Below are positions 45,334 to 57,400 of a stretch of 64,000 bases of DNA, piece by piece (within the stretch, counting starts at the first letter, position 1; each line of letters starts with the position of its first letter). This stretch comes from Nematostella vectensis. Its lineage: Eukaryota; Cnidaria; Anthozoa; Actiniaria; Edwardsiidae. Location: positions 11,097,070-11,161,069 of the forward strand of contig NC_064038.1 of the NCBI RefSeq assembly GCF_932526225.1, in the 5' to 3' direction. The notes beneath the pieces were generated by a model. The model saw only the letters and a program-made list of their open reading frames with translations, made no database searches and was not told the DNA's origin. Both the position numbers and the translations under genes were made by a program.

Positions 45334-45740
45334 CAGGGGCGTACGCAGGATTTTAACAAGTTGCAGTCAAAGCATTCAAAAGCTGAATGAGGGCGTGGCC
45401 TCTCATCCCGCATCCCCGTGAAGATTTCTTAGCTCCCGCTTTTGGTTTTGAAATTGGCGTCAATGCGTCAGACTTTTGAGAATATTACACGATCCTCTGT
45501 CATCCTCGATCTGAAATAGGACTTCATTCGTCGCATGGCACTGAACGACATAAAAATATGTTTGGAAATCATCTGTAGAATACCATGATTAAGAATATTT
45601 ATCCTTATCATGTATATAAAACTACGTACATAAAAATGAATGAGTAAACTTTTGATATTTTACCCTCGTTATGAAAATAAGGTCGCCAAATCTTTTTTGC
45701 AGTCCAGTAACTGCAGGCCTATAGGCTACGTACGCCCCTG
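45334..45740. mobile_element. 407-bp TIR element with CAGGGGCGTACG ends
   Basis: Left end CAGGGGCGTACGCAGG and right end CTACGTACGCCCCTG are inverted copies. TTAAC flanks both sides (45329-45333 and 45741-45745), a possible 5-bp duplication. No coding capacity. The CAGGGG ends resemble hAT-type elements, but those make 8-bp duplications, so the superfamily stays open. Confidence 0.75.
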
Positions 45741-46093
45741 TTAACATCAGATATTACTAATATGATCATTCACTCGGTTGATTGCCATATAGGTTTAATA
45801 ATATTCTCAAACGAAGGTAAGTCTCACATCTAGGTTTCCACATCACGACGGAAACAGACTTGAAGATTTTGTGTGGATTTCTGTTCTTCGCCACACCACT
45901 CAAAGGTAACAGGACATGACGTTACTCGGGCCTTTGATAACACGATAGAACTCGTAGGGATTTTTTACCTCTTTCGGCCCCCCATCCGTAACTTTTGAAC
46001 CATTGGAGCTATTATGACCAAATATTCAAAGAATCATTATTTGACAAAGTGGAACAAAATTATATATTGTGTTGTCATAACAACACAATATGA

Positions 46094-46365
46094 CGTTATT
46101 ATGACGTCATTTAAGGACATATGGTTATAAATAGCCCACCTTTCAAAACCTTTGCATAGAACATCCAAAATCCAAATAAGTTATCATAATCAGTTTGTAT
46201 TCAAAAAGCGACCGATATTCTTCAAAAAACTTTATTATGACGTCATTTAAGGACATATGGTTATAAATAGCCTACCTTTCAAAACCTTTGCATAGAACAT
46301 CCAAAATCCAATAAGTTATCATAATCAGTTTGTATTCAAAAAGCGACCGATATTCTTCAAAAAAT
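46094..46365. repeat. Tandem duplication, period about 136 bp
   Basis: TTATTATGACGTCATTTAAGG and the following bases through GCGACCGATATTCTTCAAAAAA occur twice in succession, differing at a few bases. Each copy carries a palindromic TGACGTCA. Confidence 0.85.
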
Positions 46366-46369
46366 GTCT

Positions 46370-48800
46370 TTGTGACGTCAAGTGAGCACAAACGAGCAAT
46401 ATTTTTGTTTTTGTGAGATGTGTATGACAACAATATATGACACTTGTGACGTCATTGATTGGCATGGTACCTTTAATATAGCATAAGTTTGCAACTGGAC
46501 TCTTAATTAAAGTAATAGTTTAAATATCTTTCCCAAAAATTTTTTTTCCTACTTTTTATTTAAAATAGAGGGATATAAAAGGATTTTGCCAAATTTAGAT
46601 GTTAGTTTAAAAAAAGAAAACAGCGAATTCTAGCTAATTATGTGGCATCAGCATCCGCCATCTTGGATCCGCCATCTTGGATTTAATGAAATTTATTTAT
46701 TTTATTCAATAAAAACTGGGTGGCAAAATCTGATGCTTTTTGACAATATTTAATCTTCGTTTCAAGTTGTATTTATGATTTCAGGTGGATATGAATGTTT
46801 TTTAGTTATTTCTACAAGCATTATTTCGAGAAGGTCAAAAGTTGACAAAAAAAAAAAAAACACCACCCCTCCCTCCTAAAATGGAAATGTAAATTTTTAT
46901 TGTGTTTTTTCAAAACTTGGTATAATTTTTTTATATGAAATGGATTTACGTTGAGCACGTCGTATTAATAGTTGATCTTAACGACTTAAAGCGTTTTGCC
47001 TAATTTTTATTAAACCTATGTCTCAAAACTTGGCTACTATGGTTACCAGGGTACACATATCAAAATTTTGTCAACACCAAACTGAACCCAGATAAGTTCT
47101 AGGAAAATTCATCAATTTTAATGCTCTAGCCCTACTAGTTCAAAAATTATTACAGATCAAAGGTGCTGGGGCCTCAAAAGCACCCCCCCCCCCCCCCCGG
47201 TCCCGGTGTTAATGAGCCTGTCGGTTCAAAATACTCATTGACAAGGCCTGGGCTACCTGTGGCGTATCATGCTACGACAGCACATGTATGACTCAATATG
47301 TCTCACATGACATACGTCACTATACACGTTCTTAATTCTCATTGGTCGATAGCCACCTATATAACGCTTTCGGTCGGTTTGTGCAACCAAATCATTGCGT
47401 TGCGAGGCGGCCGTTTGCTAAAAATTTAGCGAAACGTTGTTCACAGTGGCGAAAAAGGTTGTCGTAAATTTGCTATTAATACTGGTAATACGAGCTCACC
47501 AAAATTAAGTCCTTTGATTGAATCTTCCCCCCCCCTCCAAAAAAAATAAAAAATCCGTAAAGTCTAATGCACAATAATAAAAAATGCACCAAGATTGACC
47601 GACAAAATGATTCAATCCCTTAAGTTTCTGAGGGATTGGGAAAATAAATTAAAACAAGTAAAACAAAATAGAGAAAGGTCTTTTTTCCGTTTTTTTTAAC
47701 TTTTTTTTAACCCCATAATTAAAATTGTTTAAAAAATTTCAACACTTTGTCTAACGCTTTTTGGGAGGACCGCTATCGACTTCTAGGGGTGGAAAAACAC
47801 TGGCAAAACTACACTTTAAATGGTGAGGAGGAATCCATACCAAGAGCCCGGGAGAGATCGGAGACGTTTATTTAAGCAAGAATGTTTGGGGCTAAAAGGA
47901 AGTAAGGACAATCTAGCCGCTATGGCTAACTTCACATTTCAAAGATCAAGGATCAGTATCAGGTCTGGGGGAAGGGTTTATGGGATTTCAGCCCCCAATC
48001 TTGGTAATCGGTTTATGTACATGAAATCTCATCCCGCCAAAACTATCTCTAATTGTTATTATCTTTTGTTTCTATAAAATGTGCACAGAATTATAAACTC
48101 CTTCTTTTGAGATGCTTACCCAAAAAACACCCTTATCCTTGCATATTTAATCGATGCAACTGCCTCTGAAATACGACTTTGAAGGATTAAAAGAAAGCTA
48201 AATCGCACCCTGACCCACAATCGTTCTCCTGCCTACAGCCCTTAGATGTGGCTGTTTAATTGAAATAACGATTAATTATAATCCCCGGACCTCCTGCAAA
48301 CCCTTTACAACTTCTTTCAAACTTTTATAAAAGGTTGTGGATTGATGACAAAAAAAAAAATAATAAAAAATCCGGGTATGAAGAAGCAGATGATGAAAAA
48401 GCAAACAAAGGTTTTGACTTTTAAGATTTTAATCTTAAAAAAAAATTAAAATCGACAAAAACAAAACAATTATTTGTTTTTCATATTCTTTCCGATAAGA
48501 GGAACATCATTCTCTTGATGGGCAAAGAGCAAAGGATAGTCATCACTTCTCAAAACTCTTTGAAATTCAATCAATCTATCCTCATACCTTTTCTCTTCTC
48601 GGCACATTTTTATCTGCTGTAGCTCAAAGAAAATATTTGGAATTTTTTTGAACCTCTAAACTTTACGTTTAAATAATTCCCCTTTCCTTATCCCAACATA
48701 TCCCATGCCAAGACCTCCCTGTTTACGCCCATAAACGCAAAGGTCTTATTTTGTCTGATCAATTACTCTATGAGTAGCTAGAATCCTTCCTCTCAACGAA
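46370..48800. other. Gene-poor tract
   Basis: AT-rich with poly-A (about 46848), poly-C (about 47184-47200) and poly-T tracts. TATATAA occurs at 47359 after CCACC, but no coding sequence follows. Nothing else recognised. Confidence 0.4.
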
Positions 48801-49000
48801 TTTTTACTTTAACGGAAAAATCACGAAAAATATTTCAAAATATAGAAAGCAGTGTGTCTATTCGAAGTTTCTTTGAGGATGTGACTGCTAATTTAGAGCG
48901 GATGGCCTGTTAAATATTTCGGATTCGAATAGATTCTTTTGTCTTTTAACGGTTGAGGTTTCCGTCGGACCTCCGGAAGTAAACTGGTGACCATGCGGCT
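48801..49000. mobile_element. TTAA MITE, copy C, truncated on the left
   Basis: Matches copy B from its TTTAACGG...CACAAAAAATATTTCAAAATAT region to the right end ...ATGCGGCT followed by TTAA (49001-49004). The left inverted repeat is absent. Confidence 0.85.
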
Positions 49001-49454
49001 TTAACTGGCTCATTACATGATCTATACCTAGTAAAAAACAATTTAGACTGGGGAAAAAGAGAAGACAAAACTCAATAATAGTTGACTTTAAAAAAAAAAA
49101 AACACAAGATAGAGGTTATTATAGACTGCAAGAAAACCCAGGAAAGTTGGTGGTTTATTGCAAAAATTTGAAAAGCTTATTAGATCAATACTGTACACAA
49201 TCAAAATTAACATCTAGACAGGGCGGGGCTGCTCCATGCACTGACTCAATTGTAAATTATTCATAGGTATTTTAGTGAAATAAATAGGACTTGCAAGAAC
49301 AATTGAAAAGGTGTCAATCATGTAATAAGTCAATTTTCTTTTTAATAGTGGGTGACCCAAATTTTTGTCTATACCAAGATTTAGTAACGACTAAAGATGT
49401 ATGTATGTTAGCTGATTATTCTCACAGGGACCCAAGCGCGAGATTGCCCCATGA

Positions 49455-49690
49455 CAGGTTTTCCAATAGGGTTTTGGATTCCGGATCCTAGGGTGTGAAT
49501 TCCGGATTCCATGTGGGTTTTTTTTCCCGTGGATGCCGGATTCCATTTTTGTTTCCAGGATTCTTGTATTCCGGATTCCACCTCAAGTCTTGGATTCCGA
49601 ATCCTACTGTGTGGATTCCGGATTCCAGTAGCATGGATTCCGGATTTCAAGTCTTATTTTTTTCATGAATTCCGGATTCCGGATTACCTG
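49455..49690. repeat. Degenerate ATTCCGGATTCC repeat
   Basis: About twelve occurrences of GGATTCCGGAT or GAATTCCGGATTCC spaced 12-25 bases apart. Open frames on both strands (IRNPHSRIRNP type) are repeat artefacts. Confidence 0.8.
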
Positions 49691-50242
49691 TCAAGGGGCA
49701 AGACAATTTATCTAACTCAAGCGTATCGAGCTTAGCCAGGCAGTTGTCCTTTTACCGCTTGTTTCTTCCGTTTTAGTTAGAATTGGAAAATCACTTGTTG
49801 TGTTTAGTAGCTTTTTTGAATAAGAATGTGCAATATACAAAAAAGGTGCTCAATGGAGTCATGCGTCGCGCTTTGTTGTAGTGAGAATCACATCTTTATG
49901 GGCGTGACGCCAACTGTGACGCCATGACATACAAAAAGTGTTTGGGCAATTCCATTATATCTCCATAAGGCGAACATTAATTTTTAACATTATATGAAAT
50001 ATAAATTTTACATGACCCCACGCTCAATTTGCGTTTTGGCTCAAAATATAAGAGGTGAAAAGTAATACGAATTTTTTTTGATGTTTGAATGTTTGATTCT
50101 CGGGTGGTGGTGGTGGTGGGGGGGGGGGGGGGGGGGGGCGGCGGTATGCATGATTTTATGGAAAAGCAAACATTGTCAATGTTTTTCTAGCATTGTTATA
50201 GGAATTCAATCCAGAATCTGTTTATATTTCTCTTTTTGACAG

Positions 50243-50497
50243 ATGACCCGCTGTACGCTTCTAATTTGCCTCATCTTTGGTGTCCTTGTCTTCTCCCACA
50301 TGGAAATAGCTAGTGCTCAGGCACATGGGCTCCGCTGGGGTCGTGTATTTAACGCGCATGCGCAGGTTCTCCCTACGTCAGGCCGCGGAGTAGAGCCCAG
50401 TCATACTCATACCCATGAGACTACAGAAGGAACGAGCCTGGACGCGCTGACTCCAACAAATGTCATAACTGAAAAAAAATTATCACTCTGCACATAA
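50243..50497 (+). CDS. Small secreted precursor, possible RWamide neuropeptide gene
   Basis: 84 residues. The ATG lies directly after TTTCTCTTTTTGACAG, a strong splice acceptor, suggesting an upstream untranslated exon. Residues 1-25 are a signal peptide (hydrophobic TLLICLIFGVLVF, cleavage motif ASA before Gln26). Gln26 opens Q-A-H-G-L-R-W-G-R: an N-terminal Gln able to form pyroglutamate, a GLRW core, then Gly33 as amide donor and Arg34 as cleavage site. Sea anemone Antho-RWamides are known as pQSLRWamide and pQGLRWamide, so the predicted product pQAHGLRWamide shares their GLRW-amide end. A second Gly-Arg occurs at 47-48. An AATAAA lies at 50513-50518, just after the stop. Only one peptide copy is seen, so chance similarity cannot be excluded. 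Confidence 0.5.
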   Translation: MTRCTLLICLIFGVLVFSHMEIASAQAHGLRWGRVFNAHAQVLPTSGRGVEPSHTHTHETTEGTSLDALTPTNVITEKKLSLCT

Positions 50498-50512
50498 AGA
50501 AGCGAGTTTGCA

Positions 50513-50518
50513 AATAAA
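50513..50518 (+). terminator. Polyadenylation signal AATAAA
   Basis: Located 16 bases after the stop codon of the small secreted precursor, which supports a short complete transcript ending here. Confidence 0.5.
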
Positions 50519-50519
50519 C

Positions 50520-51220
50520 CCCTGCCACCCTTCCTAAATTCCTTCATTACTCAAAACCGTTACTCCTTGACATGCGGTGAAATTATACACTGATAGGGTC
50601 ACCTGAAACCCGTGCCTTCTCCCCCTCGCAGCTTTTTTAAATAAAATTAAAGGGAAATAGAGAGACGTTCACCTCCCCCAGCTTTCTTCATGTCTCTGAG
50701 TGGGGATTCGCGTTAGGCGCAGCGGCATAGGCACGATTTTTAACAGGAGGGGGCCCAAAAAAGACTTTCAAGGCATTTTCTCCAGTATTTTAGATAATTT
50801 CTCGTACATTTCCGTTTTAGCTGTTAAAAGGGGGTGGGGGGCACCCCCTGAGGCGATAGACAGATATAGCTCAACCCCTTTCGAATTTATGGTACACAAC
50901 ACGTAGCAAATGTCTCAGCGAAAAAAAGCAATCACTACCCTGGGTACCAGAGCTTCCAAACTTCTCTCGCCCAGTGACGCTCAGCCAAAATGTCGCGTCG
51001 ACCCAGGGTGAGCGGATCACGCGAAGAGATCGACGAAAACAAATAATGGTGCCTTACTCCCCTCCCACTTTTCTTTTCACCTCCCAAAGGTTTCTGTATT
51101 TGTGTAAGAAAGTTATCTGCTTACAAGTTGCTCTCTGTGTCACAGACGCCCTCCCAAAAGAGGTTGCTAAGCACAGGGAGCAGGGGAATATGCTTATAGT
51201 TATTGCACTTGTCCTTATTT
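50520..51220. other. Intergenic tract with foldback-related sequence
   Basis: Contains ACCCTGGGTACCAGAG at about 50937 and GACCCAGGGTGAGCGG near 51000, loosely inverted and related to the foldback MITE at 40851-40953. No gene recognised. Confidence 0.4.
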
Positions 51221-51258
51221 TTAAGTTGCCCAAAAATTAAAATTTTTGGGCAACTTAA
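51221..51258. repeat. 38-bp palindrome ending in the TTAA target of a MITE
   Basis: TTAAGTTGCCCAAAAATT is followed by AA and then the exact reverse complement AATTTTTGGGCAACTTAA. The last TTAA is the left target duplication of MITE copy D. Confidence 0.95.
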
Positions 51259-51504
51259 AGCCGCATTGTCACCAGTTTACTTCCGGAGATCCGACGGAAA
51301 CCTCAGCCGTTAAAAGACAAAAGAATCTATTAGAATCCGAGATATTTAACAGGCCATCCGTTCTAAATTACCAATCACACACTCAAAGAAACTTCCAATA
51401 GACACAATGCTTCCAATATTTTGAAATATTTTTCGCGTTTTCAGTTAAAAATCATGGGATATTGTTAGGTAATCGACCGGAAGTAAACTGGTGAGAATGC
51501 GGCT
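51259..51504. mobile_element. TTAA-flanked MITE, copy D (246 bp)
   Basis: Opposite orientation to copy B. Starts AGCCGCATTGTCACCAGTTT, ends GTGAGAATGCGGCT, flanked by TTAA at 51255-51258 and 51505-51508. Confidence 0.9.
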
Positions 51505-52231
51505 TTAATTCTTCTTAGTGCAATCAGACATAAGTGAAACATACAAATAATAGACTAGTACATTTCTAGGGATTTTATTGCTTATCTTGTGTTACATTCT
51601 TAAATACATCTTAACTTTATAAGCTCTGAATTACGTCAGTCAATAAGGAAAATCATAGACAGTATCCTGAATATGGCATGTCTTTAGTCTTGGTTCCATA
51701 GTACCTAGTTGTGTTCTTCCCTTAATAACTCATGGTCATTTTTGCACCCAGAACTTCACGGCTGGTGACCAAGGTGACAGACATGCTGCTTTGGCATGCA
51801 GAAAAAGAAAATTGCAAGAAATGTGGTATTTCGTCCTTCTGATGCAAGTCAATCCAGGCGTGTTTCCATAGTCATAAGTATTATATGGAAAAGACCACGA
51901 AGGACTGTTGTTCACTGAATTATCATTTATTAACACAACATTTTGCCAACTCTGTTGGATAATGCAGCGCTATTTGCAGGAGGCTGTTGAAGAAGTCTGT
52001 TGATTCAACTTGTGTAAGTCATGGTTTTGTAGGCAATGAAACCCTATGCAGAAGAAATATTCACTTCAATAGTGAACTAAATCTGTTTGATTGAAAACAT
52101 ATTAAAACAATTGATAGTTCTCAATAAAGTTGTTAACAAAATTAAAAAAAAGGCAAAACTAAAGTGTTTGTCCCAAGTTGGACTGAATAACATTAATTAC
52201 ATTTTTTTTATTAGTGTTGTATTAAATGCAG

Positions 52232-53970
52232 TTACGAAGGCTTAAGTTTAAGTGAGGGGTACCATAAAGGCAATGCGCCAGCAATTGATGAGGTCAAGCC
52301 TAGAACACCAGCCACACCTGCATTAAGTTCTATAAGACCCATGACATTGAAGGGAAGCAGAGCATCAGCCAAATTCTTCACTGTGTCAAGAACAACATCT
52401 GGTCTTTGCATCACACGCTCCAAAGAAGTTGTCTTACAACTGCCTCCCTCATCTTTCTTCGCAGGAGGAAAAATCAGTGTCTTCAGATCATGAAGATTTC
52501 TTAGGATTCCAAAGCAAAGAACCAAAGCCCAAAACCTTGCCTGAAAGCGGGACCATGCCTTAGGGTCACTCTTGAACAAACCAAGTCTTGCTGCCCAGGT
52601 CACATGGTCAATTAGGTAGTAGAGGATGTACGTCATACGGCGACACATAATAAGAGTTCTCAACACACTGTCATGGCGAATCTCTCTAGCTTGAATCAGG
52701 CCGAGGAGCATATCAATACTCTTGCCAAGTCTGAAAACTGTTAAAAACAATGATGTGCAATTAAACAACAAATTAAACTGAATTGCTGGGTTGTGGGTTG
52801 CAGGGCTCAATGATTTTTTAACTGATCAGTGTTAGACCTGGGTAGGGTCTGTATTCTCAATAGAACCACCCCTTTAAAGCAAAATTATCCTTCTCCTTAG
52901 GGCAGGTAACTAAAAGCTTGTGAGACTTTTGGCATAATTTTCTTCCTTATAACTGAACTATCATAAAAAAAACTCCTGGATTTGCCCTGTCTATGTTTTC
53001 ATATTTTTCATTTTCATTTCCTAGACTACTATTCCTCTCAACACAAGGAGTAAAGAGAAAAAAAAATAATGTTTTATCGACAGAAAACAACAAGTTACCT
53101 ACATTATTAGGGTAATTGTGTTAGTTAGAGCTAAGTTTAACAGATAACTGGTATTTTAAGTCTCATGAGATTTGACATAAGAGAAATTTAAATTAATATT
53201 AACCTACACCTTCAATTTATTTTAAGTGTCAAATGATTAAATGTAGCATTCTTTTATAAATTTGACCAACAAAAGCAAAGGGTTTACATAGAAACTGTTG
53301 CTTACGTTTGCGTGATGTGCTTGCATGCTTATCCAAGACATTAGCCCTATCCGCCCAGTCTTTCATTGATAAATACTCTTGCAGGATATACCCAACTAAC
53401 CGGGAACCGTACTGAATAGACCTGACAATAAAAAAAAATATACAAAGTATTATTCAAATTGATTTGGTAATTTGGTTGACAGGCATCTTGGGAAGGTGGG
53501 AAAAAAAGTAATAAGATCAAAACACTAAAAACAACTAAATTCATGGAAACAAAAATATCCACCACTTAAAAGATCCATGAATAACACCTCGAAATAAAAA
53601 GTTCTTGCATAAAAACATCCTGCACCCCCCTCCCCCCAACCCATGTGAAGTGGGTGATAGCCCCCCCCCCCCCCCCTCCACTCACGTAATGTGCATGCTG
53701 GTAGCCATGCTTTTCTAGTCACACGTAAAGAAACATGTCAAAGTAAAATTGAGATTTCGACTATCAAATAATGAAAAAAGGAAACGAATGTTGTGATAAA
53801 GGCAAAGGGGTGATCGAAAAAACTTATGGTGTTAATACTGTATTTCGTGATGTTGTTTCTCTACCACGTCACAAAACAATTCGTTTAAATTCGACTTGTA
53901 TTTACCTGCACAGTTTATCTCTACCAAGAGTTTGCTGGTTGTATTTCACGATAGCGCTGGCAACATCCAT
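52232..53970 (-). CDS. pex11b: Peroxisomal membrane protein PEX11, 3 exons
   Basis: Exons in coding order: 53970-53906, 53421-53306 and 52737-52232. Phases join and give 228 residues, close to animal PEX11A/B (247-259). The N-terminus (YNQQTLGRDKLCR, SIQYGSRL) and the FRLGKSIDML motif are typical of the membrane-active region. Conserved LPFNVMGLIELNAGVAG and the last membrane segment GLTSSIAGALPLWYPSLKLKP identify the family; a further hydrophobic stretch lies at WALVLCFGILRNL. PEX11 bends the peroxisome membrane and starts elongation and division. The gene is divergent from WDR93, with 485 bp between the start codons. Confidence 0.93.
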
Positions 53971-54455
53971 GCTTAGTGAAGCAGTATTTCAAAGAAAACT
54001 ACAAAAACAGAATAACTTCTCAGTTCGTGATCGCGCCTTATGGACTTCGAACCTTCAACTTGTAGAACCGGATCACAGGGGTCTGGGCAAACCGTGAAAA
54101 AATACACAGGGAGACCAAACAATCCATATGAAAGATACAGACACTAAACTTTAGAATTTAAAATAGGAACCAACTTCTGCAAAGATTAAAGGCGAAAAAA
54201 TAAACTTCCACGAGGGGATAAGAGCATTAAAAAATACCGCAATTTTAAAGAAAATCAAGACTAGGGAATTTTATTGTGAATATTTGGGTATCCTGTTTAT
54301 GGACTCTTTTCCTGGGCACTAGTTCTGGTTGTCAAGCAAAGATGGCGGCAAAACAAAAGAAGAGTCCGCGATTCCTTGCCAATTTTGGCCCGATTTAGGA
54401 AAATTCTATTTGTCCTACTGCTTCCATATTCTACATATTGAATTGTCTTTTAATA
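53971..54455. promoter_or_regulatory. Shared intergenic region of PEX11 and WDR93
   Basis: 485 bp between divergent start codons. No TATA box is evident. AAGATGGCGGC at 54340 fits a YY1-type site, common in TATA-less bidirectional promoters. The small open frame at 53771-54097 overlaps PEX11 exon 1 and is not called. Confidence 0.55.
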
Positions 54456-57400
54456 ATGCCAGCTAGGAAGCAAAAACGAACCTCTCTGTCTTATTCAGAA
54501 GGAAGCGACGACGAAAACATTGACGATGGGTTTGTGACCGACCCTGAAAAGATTTTTGATGTCCTTCCTCAGCCATTTCGCTTGGTTGATAAAACAGTCA
54601 ACCATATATTCGATAAGGCATGGGAGATCATAGAAGACATCGAGAACAACCGCGCATTGCGACGATCCAAGGAATCTTTACCAAATTTTGACTGTGGAAA
54701 GGCTTTACATAACTTTGCCAATCCCTCTTGTATGTTTAGCGTAGATGGGGGGAAGTACTTGTTTCTCGCCTACTGTGATGGACTGGTTGTGATCGAAGCT
54801 TTGATCGGGCAAAGTGTGGCAACCTTTGAGGACCCTGGCTGCAGGAAAGTTACACACATGTCTGCCTGTGTACTTCAAGAGGGATTTTACCTCCTCACAA
54901 CAAGAGACGAAGATGGAGTTGCAAAATTATACTGTTTTATAGGCGAGACAATCCATTTAGCCAGGGTGTTTAATGAAGATGGTGATAAAAATGCGACATC
55001 TGTGGAATTGTCTCCTGACGGTGGATACATTGCCATCGGATGGGAGATTCCAGATGAAGAGAGTTCCTTGGAGGTTTATAAGATTCCACGTGAATCTTGG
55101 TTGAAGGAGGCTGAGGCTGCAGTTGCGGCACCCAAGTCACGGAAGCCTACTGTGGTAGGGGAATCTGCAGAGAGTGGGGGGCAATCAGTAGATAAGCCAT
55201 CACAAGAGGACGAGGACCCTAAAGAGGAGGGAAACCCTGCAGCGGTGGGTATTTGCAGTATTGTATTTAACACGTCTCTGAATGACAGACTGTTGGATAT
55301 TTGGTGTTTACAATCTTTGTAAAGATTTTTGCCAATCATGTGAAAGAAGACTGATGCATCTGTTCAACCACACTTGCATTGAACACAGAAGTCCTCTACT
55401 ACCAGTTGTCTTTATTGTCACAATGGTTACACCATAAAGTGTGATCAGTCAAATGTTAAGGACTCCCATTAACATTTGATAAAAAAAAAAAATGTGTAAT
55501 GCTTTTGCAGAAGACCAATTCAGACCCTACATCATACAAAAAAAATCAGTCATTTTGCAGATGGCAGGGCCACTTTACATGTTTTGCAGAGATATATTAT
55601 TACTCTTATTGACAAAGTATGCTGGTGGCACAACAATGGTAAAATCCAAGTTTCCATATTAGCTTCTAAGGAAATGAGGTCAATAAGATATTGTAGCTTT
55701 TTAAGAGAATATTTCATTACAAAGTTTTGCTTTGTTTCTGTGCTGGCTGTTTGGGGATGTATACAAATTGTTTCAACATCAATTTTTGAATGGAAATTCA
55801 AATTGTTTATCACATTATTATTATTTTTTTATATATTCCAGTCTCCACCAGGCTCTCGCCCAGGCTCAGGCCAAGGAGCAGCTGTGTCGTCCTTTACCAA
55901 GCCCTCAGCAGTGCTACGCATCTTCCCTCCTGCTCAAGTCGGGCCATGTTCTGCCACCAACTATGTTGCAGCACTGAAGGCTGTTGATGCTGACAACAGT
56001 GTCATCGGTACAGGAAGTAACCACATCTTATTACAGCAGTACTTCCAGCACTCTGATATGACTTTCAAGGCCCTCCATGAACAGCAGTTACAACACCTTA
56101 AGGAGGAAAACTCACCTCAGATGAGGTGAGGTGTGATGAGGAAGGATTGGAGACCTGGGGGGACTCTCCAGAAAAGTAGACAGGGTGATTGTCATGTCTT
56201 ATAGGGTATACAATTTTGACCAACTGCCATCCTTTAGGGGGTGTTAAAGGGTTTTTTAAATCTGCCATCTCTTAGGGTATAAAATTCGACCAACTGCTAT
56301 TCCCTTAGCGGGTGTTTAAACACGAACAGGCACTATAAAAGGGACTTGCCTAAGGCAAGGTGTCATTCGTCAGTCGACATCACTGAGTGCAGAGCTCCAT
56401 AGAGAGAGACCAAAATACTATAATAGAGTTTTAGAGTGGCTGATAACACACTTTAGAAGCAAACATAGTCTTATCAACAGCTGTTTCTTGAAACAGAATA
56501 AAACATAGCGAGAAATAGATAGGTTTTGAAGCAATGAATATTTCAAATTCCTTGTTTGCACGCACAAGCACTATAATGACGCCATTTCATAAGAGCACGC
56601 GTAATGTTGTTGAATTTAATTTCTCAATTCAAACGAGCGCGCACTGTGTTTGATTTCTCAAGTACAATTTTTGTTCTTGTTTTTGTAGAGAATGGACTCC
56701 GAACATTTTGTACTTAAAAGTCGGCGTAGTTTGTTATACGGCTTTACTTTTAGCATGTTATCTTTCGGCGGTTTACAGACTTCTGCACTCAGTGAAGTCT
56801 AGTTGTGAATGACGTCGGCTTGCACGAGAGCTTGCAAAAAAGGGGTGGAGCTACCTTTTTATAGCACACATTCATGTTTTTTTTCCCGATTTTGCTTGTG
56901 CATTTCTTAAGCTAAACGGTCACCCGAAATGTATAACAATAAACCACAAGTCAACTGATTGGCTATTCTAGCTTTATTGTCTGTAGCAGAACAAGGCGTC
57001 TACCTGCCAATTAAAATAGAAGAGAAATTTGCTATGGCTATGTCTCAAGGACTGCAATAAAATTCAGGAAAACTGAAAATGTATTTGTTTTATAGTGCTA
57101 TCTTTTAGGGTTAAAAATTCCCTCGACCATACCCAAAGTGCCTTCCCTTAGGGTTAAAATTAATTTTTGCCGACATTCACCCTGCCTGTTTTTGTCAGAG
57201 CCCCCCCTCCGCGATTGGAATAATACTATAAGGCACCTATTATAGGCTACAAAGCCAATTTGTTGTATATATTTTTTTAAAGGAAGCCTACAACCCATTT
57301 CCTCAAGCCAGGCAAGCTGATTCCAGCAGGCTTAGATAGTACACCAAGTGAGTATTACACAGTACTGTATGTAACATATGCACAGGTTTAAAATGGAGTA

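Noticed and set aside
53771-54097. Plus-strand gene of 108 codons
   Set aside because: It overlaps PEX11 exon 1 on the other strand and has no domain or splice support.
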